NCBI RefSeq assembly: GCF_046630445.1
Contig: NC_092340.1
Location: 16,408,001 to 16,472,000 of the forward strand
DNA from: Rutidosis leptorrhynchoides
Taxonomy: Eukaryota; Streptophyta; Magnoliopsida; Asterales; Asteraceae
DNA length: 64,000 nucleotides
Direction: 5' to 3'
Positions 47,690 through 59,644 of this stretch are shown here, piece after piece. A program made the position numbers and the translations under genes. Each line of letters opens with the position of its first letter. Position 1 is the first letter of the stretch. The notes beneath the pieces were generated by a model that saw nothing but the letters and a program-made list of their open reading frames with translations, ran no database searches and was not told the DNA's origin.

Positions 47690-49528
47690 CTGTCATATTT
47701 TTATTTTTAAAGTAAGTTGTATTAGTTAGTTTGATATGTTTAAACCTTGTTAAGATAATTACCCAAGTGTGTTTAATATTCAAACAATTATAATTAACAA
47801 GGCTAAGATCCATATTTCACTTATGTTAACGACGGGTTCGCCGCGGATCGCCAACCATAAGCTATTTAGGTAGGTAACTATATTACCAATTTCATCCATT
47901 ATGAAATTCTTAGGTTCTGCGGGATTTAGTGATAATCAATTATTTCACTTGGCATGTTTAATCCCTTCTACGCTAATCCTTCCTCGTGGCGGGTTTGCCA
48001 CAAATCACGATTTCAGATTGTAAACCGTCCGTGATAGATACACGTGAAATCCGGCCCAAGACTCTCGGGTATCGCGAAATTCACCTCACCCTTCCCAACA
48101 CCCAATTAAAGTCCGGCCCAAGACTCTCGGGTATCGCGAACTCTAACAGGTAGAAGGTTCAGATGTGTGTACTACTCATGGATAGCGTAAAGTTTACATT
48201 TAAAACGGGTTTTTGTTTTCTTTTAGCAAAAGTAGTTTACACCATTTTAAAACATTTGCTAATTATGTATTGTGTGTTGCGTTTGTTAAACTAATTTTAA
48301 CCAAACCGTTTTATATGATTATTGTCCGTTTTGTTTTTTTTTAAAAACATTTTCTAGCTAGCATGGCATAGACAAATAATAAAACAATAATAATCATGAC
48401 ACGCAATTATCGGTAGTATGCCTCGAGTCCTATGCGTTTTTCCGGTGAGCCAACACACGGAAAAACATGGTCAACTAGGGACATAACCTTGTGTGAGAAT
48501 TGGCTCCCACTAAAACCGCCATCTCCATTATATGCTCGGATGGGCCGCCTTGTGAACATCGTCTTCTTGATTTCAATCTTGGTTGCATTATCTTACAAAA
48601 TAACTATTCTATTTTCTATACTATTACAAATACAATATAAATAGAAAGACGACATGCAAGTCGTTTAATAAATTATTACATTCATCCCGAATAAATAATA
48701 AATTAAATCATACAACCAAACATCCACACAAGGGTCTTAATGAGGCAAATACTACCGATTTCATACAACAATCACATACATAACAAATGGAGTGCCAACA
48801 GTCCATTTTCATATAACATGTTTCGATAAGGATTGATTTAAACAACACTTAATGACACTTATAATATTCAATCCTTGTTTACATAACATATGTATGTAAA
48901 CCCACTTCATATTTTGTAAGTATGGTTTTCATGCCAAAACCATCCAAATAAACATATTAAGTGAATCAAAACATGTTGGAGATTTATTCACCTTACCAAA
49001 GCATAAAGTCTAAAATTAATAATTTTAATTTTCTCATTTCATGTAAAACATGAAAAGAATTCATGTACTTTATTTTCCTAAACATTGAATCTTTAATAGT
49101 CAACATGCAAGTTACCATTAAAATTTTCGGATTTTGGCAGATTCATACATGTAACTTTAAATGGTCATATCTTACTCATTTCTAATCCGTTTTCGATGAA
49201 TTTTTTTTTTTTTCAAATTTAAGTTCTTTCAGTTAGCTTTCAAATGCAATTGGTCTCATACAATAATATTGAGTTTAAAGCCCCGAAACAGTCCATCAAA
49301 TACGGACTGTCCAGGCTGAAAAAAATTTCTTAAATGAAAAAAATGAATTTAACCCATTTTACATTTTGCCAAAATCCAAGATTCAAATTAGTATTTAGGA
49401 AACATAAAACATAAATTATGATACTTGTTTTGCATGTTTGTTATGCATGATCATCTCCAAGAATCATGCACAACGCATCCATCAAAACTAAATATCATAA
49501 GAAAAGTTTGTTAAAACTTGTACAAGAT
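47690..49528. other. Copia leader, 1.8 kb, with a 29-bp repeat
   Basis: Long non-coding leader between primer site and gag. A 29-bp sequence starting TCCGGCCCAAGACTCTCGGG occurs twice, at 48050-48078 and 48112-48140. No convincing ORF on the sense strand. Confidence 0.6.
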
Positions 49529-49541
49529 GGCTCTGATACCA
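49529..49541 (-). other. Copia primer-binding site (tRNA-Met type)
   Basis: GGCTCTGATACCA on the plus strand, sense TGGTATCAGAGCC, one base from the LTR. Confidence 0.85.
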
Positions 49542-49542
49542 C

Positions 49543-50482
49543 TGTTGGAGTATGATACAAATTCAAAGCGAGCGGAAGCATTTTTAAAACTTTACAAAAT
49601 CATACTCTTTCACGGATCATTGTACAAAACTTTAGCAAACAAAACAAAATTAACGAAATTAAACAAGAGAAGATTAGAATACAACCTTTGTAGCCTTTTG
49701 AAGATCGAATCTGAAAAACCCAAAGAAGAGTTCCTCTAAACGGTAGACACCCAAAGTTTCAACCTTGTTTCAATCTATACCTTCTACTTAACGGATCTTT
49801 TCTTTTTCCTTATTTCCACCAAAACCGAACCCAATTATAGATCTCAAGTATTTTGGTTACTTGAAAAAGAGAAAGAGAAATATCATTTTGTATGTGTGTT
49901 TTTGTATCTCAAGTTTCTATATCTTTTCAATACCAAAATTTGGTATTATATAGAATTAAAATTGATACAATAATACATATAATACAAATATAAAGATTTT
50001 GAAAGATTTTGAAAGATTTGCAAAATCAAATCTTTATATAAAATAAGATTTACAACTCAAATCAAATTTTATTTATATCAAATCAAATCTTATATATTAT
50101 ATAAAATATGATTATAGTACAAATCTTTATATAAAATAAGATTTATAAATCAAATCAAATCTTATTTATATCAAATCAAATCTTATATATTATATAAAAC
50201 ATGATTTGCAAAATCTAATCAAATCTCTACATATTTAGATTTGTAAGTATATGTACACACATAAAAAAAAAACTTACTTAATTTATTAAACGATTAACTA
50301 ATGATTAATAAATTAATTTCCGATTAGAAGGTATATCAAATAATTTACGATTGGCCTTTGTGTGTGACCGAATAGGATAAATGGACTTTTATTATTTAAT
50401 GTCATGGGCATATATTCGGAATATATGTACCACGGTCAAACCACGGTCGAACCATAGCCAACCCGAGAACATATTTCCAACA
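49543..50482 (-). repeat. Copia 5' LTR
   Basis: 940 bp, TGTTGGAGTATG...ATTTCCAACA, with 6-bp terminal inverted repeats. It contains several imperfect AAATCTTATTTATA-type repeats around 50020-50230. Confidence 0.85.
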
Positions 50483-51285
50483 GAATTAATTCCCCACCAC
50501 TTTAATACCTTATCCCATATCTCGCGAACCTTCACACATGAGAACAAAGCGTGGTCAACCGTTTCCACCTCATCGTCACATAAAGGGCAAAGAACGGAAT
50601 TGAGGTCAATACCCCGCTTGTTAAGTTCAAACAAAACGGGGAGTCTATCCCGCCTTACCCTCCATACGAAAACACCCACTTTTTTAGGAATCAAATTGTT
50701 TCTTTGAGTTGCTTTATTAGACGCAATCGTAGGATAACACTTTGACATGATAAGTTTCGTGAGAGTATATGTTGAAAAGATACCCGAACCTCATAAACCC
50801 CACTTCCATTGATCTTCATTTTCCATTACCATGCTTGTAGATGAAATTAACCTTTCAAGTTCATGTAATTCTCCACTGGTTCTGCCTGTTACTTCGCGAA
50901 TCCATGACCAATTTGGAAGACATTTCTGTCCGTCCCATATTACTCGATCCCCAACCAACGCACTTGAGTTTGATTCAAGCCGCACTAATCTCTTGAAAAT
51001 ATCCTTTAGAGGTTTTTCTTTGATCCACACTTCATCCCAAAATCTTGTACCATTACAATTGCCAACCTTCTTTGAGAATGAATTTGAGAAGTTCACTCCA
51101 AGCCTATAAATCTCGCCACCCGCTTTTAAAATTTTACACCAAGTAGAACAAGAAAGTGAAATTTCCCCACCCGAAAAAATTTTTCCGAAGCCCCATGAAT
51201 ATTAGTAATAACTCTAACCCACAAGGAAGTGGATTCGGTGAGAAACCTCCACCACCACTTGCCGAAACCTCCCCTCATATTTAAT
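50483..51285 (-). mobile_element. LINE fragment, minus strand (right half)
   Basis: Minus-strand remains of an L1-type reverse transcriptase C-terminus and zinc-binding domain, with stops and frame changes: KWWWRFL near 51250, GNCNGTRFWDEVW and WSWIREVTGR in 50791-51096, then PKKVGVFVWRVRRDRLP, CPLCDDEVETVDHALFSC and KVLKWWGIN down to 50483. The copia LTR cuts it here. The next residues of the domain are found at 817 downwards. It appears 5'-truncated near 51285. Confidence 0.8.
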
Positions 51286-52548
51286 GTAAGTATATTCAAA
51301 TTCAAATGACAATAAAAAGGGTGCAGGATATACAGATTTTGAAAGTTGATATATATTGTCCATATATTCTGCTCGACACAAATTTACACATTTATACACT
51401 TAAAGAACTCATTATCACCTGCTCTTAGTTTACTGTTACTTGTTATGATTAACAATGCAGTTACAATTTACTGACATTATGACAAATGAGAGTATTCGAT
51501 GTCAACAACTTGCCTTTCAAATAAATAAAAAAATTCAAATGAATGTCGTTCTTGCTATTTCACTATTAATAAATTTGGCTGCATAAGATGAACAATTTGG
51601 TCAAACTGTAAAACTGTAATTCATTACTATAAAACTATGTAATTTGCAAATATACAAGCTTTTTTTTCTTTCCATATTTTGATATGAAATTTTATAAATT
51701 TTTATAAAGCACAACATTTCTGGTGTATCTTTTTTCAGTGATGATGTTTTATTTTTTACATTAATCCAAGTTTATTTGTTATTGAAAAGAATCAAAAGCT
51801 GCAAAAGGATTGTTTGGAATATCCTAAAGCAAATAAAAAGAATATAATATCAGTAATAAGTGATGTAATGAAGATAAAGGGTGAAACAAAACATGATCCC
51901 TGGCCTTCAATCTTCATGCTTGCTTTTACTTTTCTTGAAAGACAATTATGGACACCATTTTCTTTTATTTCACTTTTAGTAGTGGAATCTGGATTGCTTT
52001 GTTCTTGCAAGGACATCTTTTTTATTCTTTACTTGAAAATTGACATACCAATTTTATGATCATTCAAATGAACCATACAAGCCTCAATTTCAAAGAGTAT
52101 CCAAGGGCAATTATGTTATACTACATTACTACATGCCCTTTTTTCCAACAATTTGTGTCTAACAGAAATGATACATTCTGTGAATGATAAACTGCTTGCC
52201 AGAATTATAATCAGTTAATAGTTGAAGGGGGTAAAGTGAATATATCATAGCCTAGGTTGGTCCAAATCAACTTCATTTTAGTATTGTAGAAACTATGTTT
52301 GCATGAGTACTTCCACTATAAATCATACTTGTTTGACATCATTGAATCAAATGCTGCATTGATATGCAAACAAGAACTTGCATATAAAATCAGAAAACGT
52401 TCATGTATGTTTTACATTGCAATAAAACCACATCACATTTTTTTGCTTATAAAATCAGAAAACTTTCATGGTTGTTTTATATTGCAATAAAACCATCACA
52501 TTTGGCATCTTGCAAACTGTTATTCATATGCATAAATGAATGTGGATG
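51286..52548. other. Intergenic DNA, nothing recognised
   Basis: AT-rich, with overlapping short ORFs on both strands at 51792-52059. None has a recognisable domain or splice context. A short sequence (AAATCAGAAAAC plus TTTTATATTGCAATAAAACC-like) is repeated imperfectly at about 52389-52432 and 52448-52493. Confidence 0.4.
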
Positions 52549-53532
52549 CGTAAAACAAGGAGTGGAATGATGTATTACTTATGAAACAAGTCTGGAAGAT
52601 CATTACTAAAAAAGTTTCAATCTGGTGGCAATGGGTTAATTTGGTGAAGTTAAAAGGGGTTGAATTTTGGGATATAGGGTATCAGTCAAATGATAGTTGG
52701 GGTTGGAGACAGATGTTAAGATTAAGGGATATTATGAAGCCTCATGTTCATATTGATACTAACGGTGAATTCTGGTGGAGAACTAGTAACAATAAACTGA
52801 AGCCTTACTCTTCTAACCTAGTGTGGAAAGATCTAAGGGACAATGTTGCTAAGGTGGAATGGTATCATGTTGTATGGTACCCACAAATCACCCCAAAACA
52901 TGCCTTTATAAGTTGGTTAGCTGTGCAACAGAGACTGCTTACCCAAGACAGGCTTATGAAATGGTATCCTCATGAGGTATTCAAGTGTAATTTCTGTGGT
53001 AAACATGAAGATTCTCATTCACACTTGTTTTTTAAATGTGAATTTACAAGTCAAGTTTGGGGAAAAACAAAGAGCTTGATTGTGTATAAAGGACTGCACA
53101 ATGATCTATTGAGTATTGTTCATGATTTTGCTAAGTACACTGTAGTTAAGGACATCAGAAATATTTCAAATAAAATTGCAATTGCAGCAGCTGTTTATTT
53201 TGTGTGGATGGAAAGGAATAGAAGACAGTTTATGAAGCTGATGAAATCTGTTGATGAAGTGTTTCAGGATATCAGAGAATATATTCGAGTTAAATTGGTG
53301 AGCATTAAGGTTAGAAGTACTTCAAATGTTCATCAGATAGCAAGTCTTTGTGATTTGGTAATTGTAGGCAATAGTCTTCAATTGATGTAAGTGTATTGTA
53401 TTTTGCTGTATGCTGCCTTTGGGTAGTAGTTGGTCTTTTGTATTTGGGTAAGGATATACACGGCCCCATCTTGTATTTGGTTCAATTTTAATAAAAAAAA
53501 AAAAAAAAAACTAATCAGATAAAAAAAAAAAA
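52549..53532 (+). mobile_element. LINE 3' end, plus strand
   Basis: A 5'-truncated L1-type element. The reading frame is open from about 52552, with WNDVLLMKQVWKII as its start and no real initiation codon, to the stop at 53388-53390. It contains the reverse-transcriptase zinc-binding domain (PKHAFISWLAVQQRLLTQDR, CNFCGKHEDSHSHLFFKC, IAAAVYFVWMERNRRQF). About 100 bp of 3' sequence and a poly(A) tract interrupted by CTAATCAGAT (53493-53532) follow. The uninterrupted 280-codon frame suggests a fairly young copy. It is a different family from the LINE at 374/50483. Confidence 0.85.
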
Positions 53533-54255
53533 GGCGTTCCCCCCTAGTTTTTTTATACATTTACATAATACGTTACTACAACTTGTTCAAATCGTTACGA
53601 CCTATACGTAGTATTAATGTTTTGACAAGTTCACAAAAAGAAAAATCAGTTGCCCAACATATAGCATGGTATAATCTTAGCTACAAAACTATGAGATTCG
53701 ATAGGTTGGTATGGAGTTGTTTATTCTTAGTACCTTTTATGTCTATGTGACTATGTTGCATGTTTGGCAACAAATTAGAAGTTGTTTAGAACAAAGATAT
53801 ATCGTATTCCGTATTAGATCGTTTAAATGGGTCAGAAACGGTCGGTGGTTGGGTCTTGATATCTTTACAAGAGGTTTCAGATTCAAACTTGACTAGAAAC
53901 ATATCTCAGCGTGGAGGGTGGTTGGGGAAAAGGGGCGAAAACGGTCACTGAATAAACTGGTTAGACCGCGTACATCTGAGTAAAAATAGTTTATGTTAGA
54001 TTATAATGGCGAAAAGTATGAAAGTCGAGTCAAAGGAAGTTTCAAAGAGTTCTTAACTCATCAATTTCCACTAACACATATCATCAACTATATGCATCCA
54101 GTAGATTAGTAATATGATTTACAGAGAACGTCCGATTATATGTATCGAACTCGAAACAAAATTGACTGGCCCCTTTGACATATAGTATACAATATTCTTA
54201 TAACAAATAATCATATAATCTATCCTTAAACTTTGTGCAAATCCATCCATACTAC
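53533..54255. other. Intergenic DNA and probable 3' UTR of the membrane-protein gene
   Basis: No ORF or repeat recognised. The part next to 54255 should hold the 3' UTR of the minus-strand gene. I could not place a polyadenylation site confidently. Confidence 0.4.
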
Positions 54256-56617
54256 CTAATCAACCCATTCCTTTCTACTTCCATTAGAATTTGGAAGTTT
54301 TGCAGTCAAACCATTTGCTTCATTGATCATTACAAGATCATTACCAACAGATTTAACAGGTTTTTCATCACCCCAATCATCGTCCCAATCTTGATCCCAA
54401 ATTTCTTTTTGATCTTCTTCAAGGTTTAGGGGTGAAACGGATTTTGACTTTCCCATTTCGAGTTCATGGTATGGGACCCCATCAAGGTGCCTACCCGGAG
54501 TTCTCAATTTGAAAATTGTCATAACGCCTCCTACGATAATTACTAGGATTACTAGGTACACACAATTGGTTAGAGTTATGTACTTTTCATAAGAGTAATA
54601 TTTCTGGTAGTGGTTTTCGTGTTCTGGTGCAGGTGCTGGTACTGCAGCTGCAGGCTCAGCTTGTATTACACAATCACCATCACTAGAATTCAATGCTATT
54701 GTAGACCTTAAGTTGACATCCGAAGAAAAATTGACCTAAGAAAGCAAGCTAAAGTATATTACTAAAAAGAATAACTTGTCAAATGGGTTGAAAGTCATCT
54801 GAAAAATGTTATTATTCAAGAAATCTCCTAAATTACTCCATTAAAAATAGCATTCACTGTTCTAATATATTATGGTTGTAATTCAGAACTACTAATATTA
54901 ATTTTTCGTAAAACACACACACACACACACAATGTGATCAACACGGCCATTTTGACACCACTAGTTTAATGGGATGCTTCGAATATGCAACTTACTTTTC
55001 ATAACAGCATAAAACACAATTACTATCTTGAGTGTTTTTGCAATCCAGTTATGGTTACAATTCTTATACATGATTTGCTAATTATTAGAGCCAAAACAAT
55101 ATGATTTGGATAATAAGGTAACGAGTAATTGTAGCATTAGAGGTATCTTGATTATTAAAAGAAATGTACAATTGGTTGATTGTGTAACCATCTTTAGTTC
55201 TTAATCTTAAACATTACGTAATTTATGGTGCTTCAAACTTTTAGCTTCTGTTTGTTACTTCGTATTGGTTCAAAATGTGCGTTATCTAAATACCTCAATC
55301 ATGATATATGAAGTACTTGAACAAAATCAAACGTACCTTCTGCATTATATGGCTTGACAAAACGATCTCCTCAACAGTTTTGTTATCAGGAAGAATCATA
55401 ATTGTCACATTCAACGGATTTTCACCGTTATTCAGGACAAAGAGGTTGATCTCTCCATGAGAGTCTACATTGACGGACAAATTTATCGTTAGATGTGAGA
55501 TAAGAAACAGTTGTAAAATGATACAAAACTTGGAATATTTCACTTCATATTTTGCTAAACACGGTTGTTTTAATCGCTATGACTCTACTCACAGAGGTGT
55601 ATAATCATCACAAGTGTTTTCTTTAAAACTTATGCACAAGTAAATCTTACATGTAATACAGAACAGAGTTATTAGAATGCACAACATGATAGCTTTGCGA
55701 ACAGACTCTTGTTAACATAACTATTAGCATTCAACGTGAGTGTTTCCGACCTCCGAATGACATATGTTGCTGAATGATTGAACCATTCAGAGTTGAAACA
55801 CACTCTTAACCATTAAGCACGTAAATTTTCAATAATATCCTACTTAAATCATATTCTGAACAGTTATCAAACAAGTATATTACTCGTAAATTTCTACTCA
55901 TTCAAAACGTTACCTCATACTATATTGTTCATAATAATTATCGAACAACTTATTGTAATTTAGAGCCAAATTCATTCAGAATCTTTGAATCATTCAGATT
56001 ATGAATCATTCGACGCTTAATCATTCAGCTTTATCAAACGCACCTTTAGTTTCTTTTTTTGGTTATCCAACCGTTTTGCAAACAAACTAATCTTAGGCGA
56101 CCGCTTTACGAGTAGCCCGAAGTCATCACTAGTTAACCTCCGTGACATAAAGGGGTATATTATTTTCCACTCGGATTCCAATATAGAGACCAAGTCTTTA
56201 CACTAGGCTACCACCCTTTTTGTTCGTGATAACTCTTAGTTTCTCACTACCCTTATAATTAACATAGTTCGACGAATAACACGATGGTCACATAAGTCAT
56301 TCTTCAAGATTATGAAACAAAACAGAACATTATAATTTATAAACGCACAATCATTCACCTTTAGAAGCTACCATATAATCTCCTTTTCAAACTTTAAGAT
56401 AGAAATATTCAATGAATCAACTAACAATCAAAAAAGGTAAAAAGAAATCACCAGATTGAGATGAAGTCAAACATGCAGCTAGATTCTTCAGCTTGCAACT
56501 TCTAGAAGCCTTGATACACGATTCTTGAGAACTTATTAAACTTCTAGAAGCCAAATTACCCTCTAAAGGTAGAACGATGATTAAAACTGTGATGATGAAC
56601 AAATCGGTAAGGATCAT
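54256..56617 (-). CDS. Single-pass membrane protein, three exons (host gene)
   Basis: Exons, sense order: 56617-56452, 55464-55337, 54735-54256. Introns are 987 and 601 bp with GT-AG ends (donors GTGATT and GTACGT; acceptors AATGTAG and TTTCTTAG). The phases join to 257 residues. Predicted layout: signal peptide about 1-25; a Cys-rich stretch (CIKASRSCKLKNLAAC) about 35-50; a beta-rich extracytosolic segment in exon 2 (INLFVLNNGENPLNVTI) with N-glycosylation sequons (NVT, NKT, and NFS in exon 3); Pro/Ala linker; transmembrane helix about 156-173; cytosolic tail with the acidic-Trp motif WDQDWDDDWGDE near 209-220. This suits a type I protein of the secretory pathway or plasma membrane. I recognise the general type as a plant 'transmembrane protein' of unknown function and do not assign a family or symbol. 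It is the only intact non-transposon gene here. Confidence 0.75.
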
Positions 56618-56984
56618 TTCGCGCCAACAAACTAATTACAACGGTTAATAGTTACCGACCAGGGAGATAAAAAATAAATGGGAAGCCAATAAAAAACGAA
56701 ATATAATGATAACGGAGTTTGTAATTTGGACGGAGTAATAGAGAGAAGACGCGTAAGCGATTCAACAATAATAACAGATTCTTTTTCTTGTTGTTTGATT
56801 TCAAAGTCCATGGTTGATAATACGACGGCTGTTTAAAAAGTCGTCGTAGATTCTTTGGGTATGAAATTATAGGAAATAGGATAGGATGTTTCGTTGCAAT
56901 TAACATTTGGTTTGTTAAGGTATCCTCCGTTGACTCAAATGCCTGCTTAAGCTACTTTGAGCCCACAAAATCAGAGGCGGTTAT
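56618..56984 (-). promoter_or_regulatory. Upstream region of the membrane-protein gene
   Basis: 367 bp between the start codon and the copia-like LTR. It should contain the 5' UTR and core promoter. A TTGACT (W-box-like core) lies near 56930. I could not choose a TATA box. The gene's upstream sequence is confined here by the LTR, which reads in the opposite direction. Confidence 0.35.
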
Positions 56985-57377
56985 TGTTGGATGTGTCAAC
57001 GATATCAAAACAACAAGAAAAAAAAGACTGTTTTGGATTTTGCAGTGGAGGCGCGGCGCGGCCCTTCCTGGGCGCGGCGCGGCTAGGGCCTGACCGGCTG
57101 AAAATTCTAAAATCAAGTTTACTTGTTCCCTAAGTTGTTTCCTTGCCTATATCAATATCTCATTGTAACCCTAACATATGTGCACGAAAATAATAGTGAA
57201 AATCTCTGGTTTGCGCCCGTGGAGTAAACCCTTCTCCGTGTTTTGAAGTTGGGATATAACCACGTTAAATCTCGTGTGGTTTATATTTATCGTTATGCTT
57301 TATTTTATCATTTATCCTTCGTGGGTTTGGTGATTGGTTTAAATCACCGGTCTTGTTTGGGTCCTAAATTACTAACA
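56985..57377 (+). repeat. 5' LTR of the copia-like element
   Basis: 393 bp, TGTTGG...CTAACA. It contains two exact 13-bp copies of GGCGCGGCGCGGC at 57050-57062 and 57071-57083. Confidence 0.85.
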
Positions 57378-57390
57378 AGTGGTATCAGAG

Positions 57391-59344
57391 CTCATGGTTT
57401 CGAGTGGGAGCGATGGCGATTTGAAAGCATGGTGAACAAACGACGGATTTTGTACAACATGTATCGAGATCAAAGGGCTTAGTTGAAGAGATCACGAAGA
57501 ACTCACGGGTATGTCTATGTACTCATGAGATAATCTATTAAAATTGGTCTATGATTATAATAGATTATTGTGGTGATTTGCAGTGATAACAGAGTCGGTG
57601 GTCGGATCGATAGTTTTTTTGTTGTGAAAGAGATTTTTCAAAAATTCAGAATTCTGGCGCAGCTGTGGTAGAAAATTAATAGCGGTTTCGTTAACCGTTG
57701 GATCTTCATGATATTTTAACCGTAGGTTGAAGACTTATAGATATGGTGGTGTACCAAATTTGAAAGTGATCATATTATTGGATTGGGAGATACAATTTTT
57801 CGAAGTTGCAGTAACTCAATTTGGGGTTAAATTGCAGAGTTGTGTTCGAAAATTCATAGAGGGTTCGTTAACCGTCGGATCGTCTTGAAACTTTTTCTGT
57901 AGGTGGTAGACATGTAGTCTAAAATATATTAAAAGTTAGTAGCGATCGGACCGTTCAATTTGGAGTTATATTTTTCGAATTTTGCAGCCGCCAGGAAAAA
58001 ACCTTTTGGGGTTTGTTTGCGCAGCTGTGCGAAAAAATTAATTGTGGGTTCGTCTACCGTTGGATCGACTTGATTTTTAAACTGGTGATTCTACGCACAT
58101 AGATCTAGTGTTGGTAAAAGTTCGAGGCTGATCGGACCGTTGAATTTTCAGATATGATTTTTCGAATTTGGGCAGTTTCAGAGTTGAACTTTTTCGGGTT
58201 TGATGAAGTGAGTGCGAGACGGTTTTTTGTCTCCTGAAACTTCGAGCGATACGACCTGTGTTTTTCGGGGATGTGGGTTTGTTATGGGAGCTCAGGAGGT
58301 TGTTTTTATCTCGGGTTATAGCAGTTGGATAACGAACAAGATGCATCGAGTCGAAGGCGACAGTGGGAGTTATAGGGGAAGTTTATTGCTTGCGTGGTTA
58401 TGTAACCGGGTGACCAACCGTATGGTCGGATATTCCAAGATGATTGGGATATTATGAAACTTGAGCTTTCTAGGATCGTTGAGGGTTTCGGGAACTCGGT
58501 TGAGTTTAGTAATCGACGGAAGTTATCGAGCTAGTTGGAGTTAGTCAACTAGTAGAGTGGTGGGGATAATTATGCGACGTTGTTCTCCAAAGTTTTCAAG
58601 ATTAGTGTGATGATTCCGGGTAATACTAGGGCTTCGAGTACTTGTTTTACTCTCCGATGGCAAAGAAATTTGCGACTGACTGGTGGTACGAACCAAGTTT
58701 CTTCTCGAGTAGCCACGGTTTTATTTCTTACTCGTACAGTGGGAGCGTGCTTGGGATGAGAAGATGGGTTTGTGAAATTCATAGCTATGAGGAAGTCAGT
58801 GTACCAGCGAGAAAGCGGAAAGTTGAAAAGTTAGTAGATTTCAAGGTTGTGACTGTGTTCTCACTAGAGCCTTGATGAAGAGTCTACGAGGGCGTCTGTT
58901 GGATTTTCTGATTGTTGGAAAGGAAAATCATAGATAGACGGTGAAATCCTGTACGAGGGTGATCATTGACATGTGTGTTCGGGATTGGACATGTCTAAAG
59001 TGATTGGTGAGGAGATGTAGTCTCATGAAGAATCCTATAACTGAAGAGTCGCATACTTCAGTTGGTCTTCTAGTGTGAGAAGATGATCTTCGTGTTAGAA
59101 GAGGGTGGCGATAGAAACCGAGATGGCTCAAGTTAGTAACTAACAGATTGGATTATCGCTCAGCGGTGTTTTTGGTGTCGAAAGACTTCACTTGCTCGTA
59201 GGATAACGAGTGAAGTGCGGCGTGATTCGGGTGTCTCATCTTGCGGTATCAAAAGGAGTTGGTAATCGGCTAATCTGGAGTTACTGTGGGTTGTTGAAGA
59301 AACATAGTGACGGGTTGGTGAAGGTTGTGTTTAGATCATCCTTC
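57391..59344 (+). other. Interior of the copia-like element with about 180-bp degenerate repeats
   Basis: Non-coding. Three diverged tandem units are marked by CGTTAACCGTTGGATC-like motifs at 57689-57704, 57866-57881 and 58051-58066. Each is followed by GATCGGACCGTT-like and TTTTTCGAA-like blocks and a CAG-rich joint. The rest (58150-59344) is unique, with no gene that I can support. Confidence 0.6.
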
Positions 59345-59355
59345 AAGTGGGAGAT

Positions 59356-59644
59356 TGTTGGATGTGTGTAGGATATCAAAACAACAAGAAAAAAAAAGAC
59401 TGTTTTGGATTTTGCCGTGGAGGCGCGGCGCGGCCCTTCTTGGGCGCGGCGCGGCTAGGGCCTGACGGGCTGAAAATTCTAGAATCAAGTTTACTTGTTC
59501 CCTAAGTTTTTTCCTTGCCTATATAAACATCTCATTGTAACCTTAACATATGTGCACAAAAATAATAGTGAAAATCTCTGGTTTGCGCCCGTGGAGTAAA
59601 CCCTTCTCCGTGTTTTGGAGTTGAGATATAACCACGTTAAATCT
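59356..59644 (+). repeat. 3' LTR of the copia-like element, interrupted
   Basis: Matches 56985 onward with a few differences, including both GGCGCGGCGCGGC copies (59422-59434, 59443-59455), then is cut by the next LTR. Confidence 0.85.

Larger units (their letters stand above)
44061..50482 (-). mobile_element. Ty1/copia element, 3'-truncated
   Basis: Sense order: 5' LTR (49543-50482), primer site (49529-49541), long leader, gag-pol. The end of RNase H, the polypurine tract and the 3' LTR are missing. The LTR begins TGTTGGA and ends TTCCAACA. Its right edge falls within the LINE zinc-binding domain at 50483, so it inserted into that LINE. I do not assign a copia lineage. Confidence 0.85.
56985..59644 (+). 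mobile_element. Non-autonomous copia-like element, plus strand
   Basis: LTRs 56985-57377 and 59356-59644 (interrupted), primer site TGGTATCAGAGC at 57380-57391, polypurine tract AAGTGGGAGAT at 59345-59355 directly before TGTTGG. The 2-kb interior has stops in all frames and no gag-pol motif. The TGTTGG LTR start, primer site and polypurine tract are those of Ty1/copia elements. The 3' LTR loses similarity after AATCT near 59644, where a Ty3/gypsy LTR begins; the remaining roughly 100 bp presumably lie beyond the window. Confidence 0.8.

Noticed and set aside
48432-48644. 70-codon plus-strand ORF in the copia leader
   Set aside because: Antisense to the element and no domain.
51792-52059. Two overlapping ORFs of 74 and 81 codons on opposite strands
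   Set aside because: No recognisable domain or start context. Either or both may be chance.
56652-56906. 84-codon minus-strand ORF upstream of the host gene
   Set aside because: Ends 35 bp before the start codon and could be an upstream ORF, but composition is unremarkable and no promoter position is known.
58077-59131. Several 60-90-codon ORFs in the copia-like interior
   Set aside because: No gag or pol motif, and ORFs occur on both strands at random.
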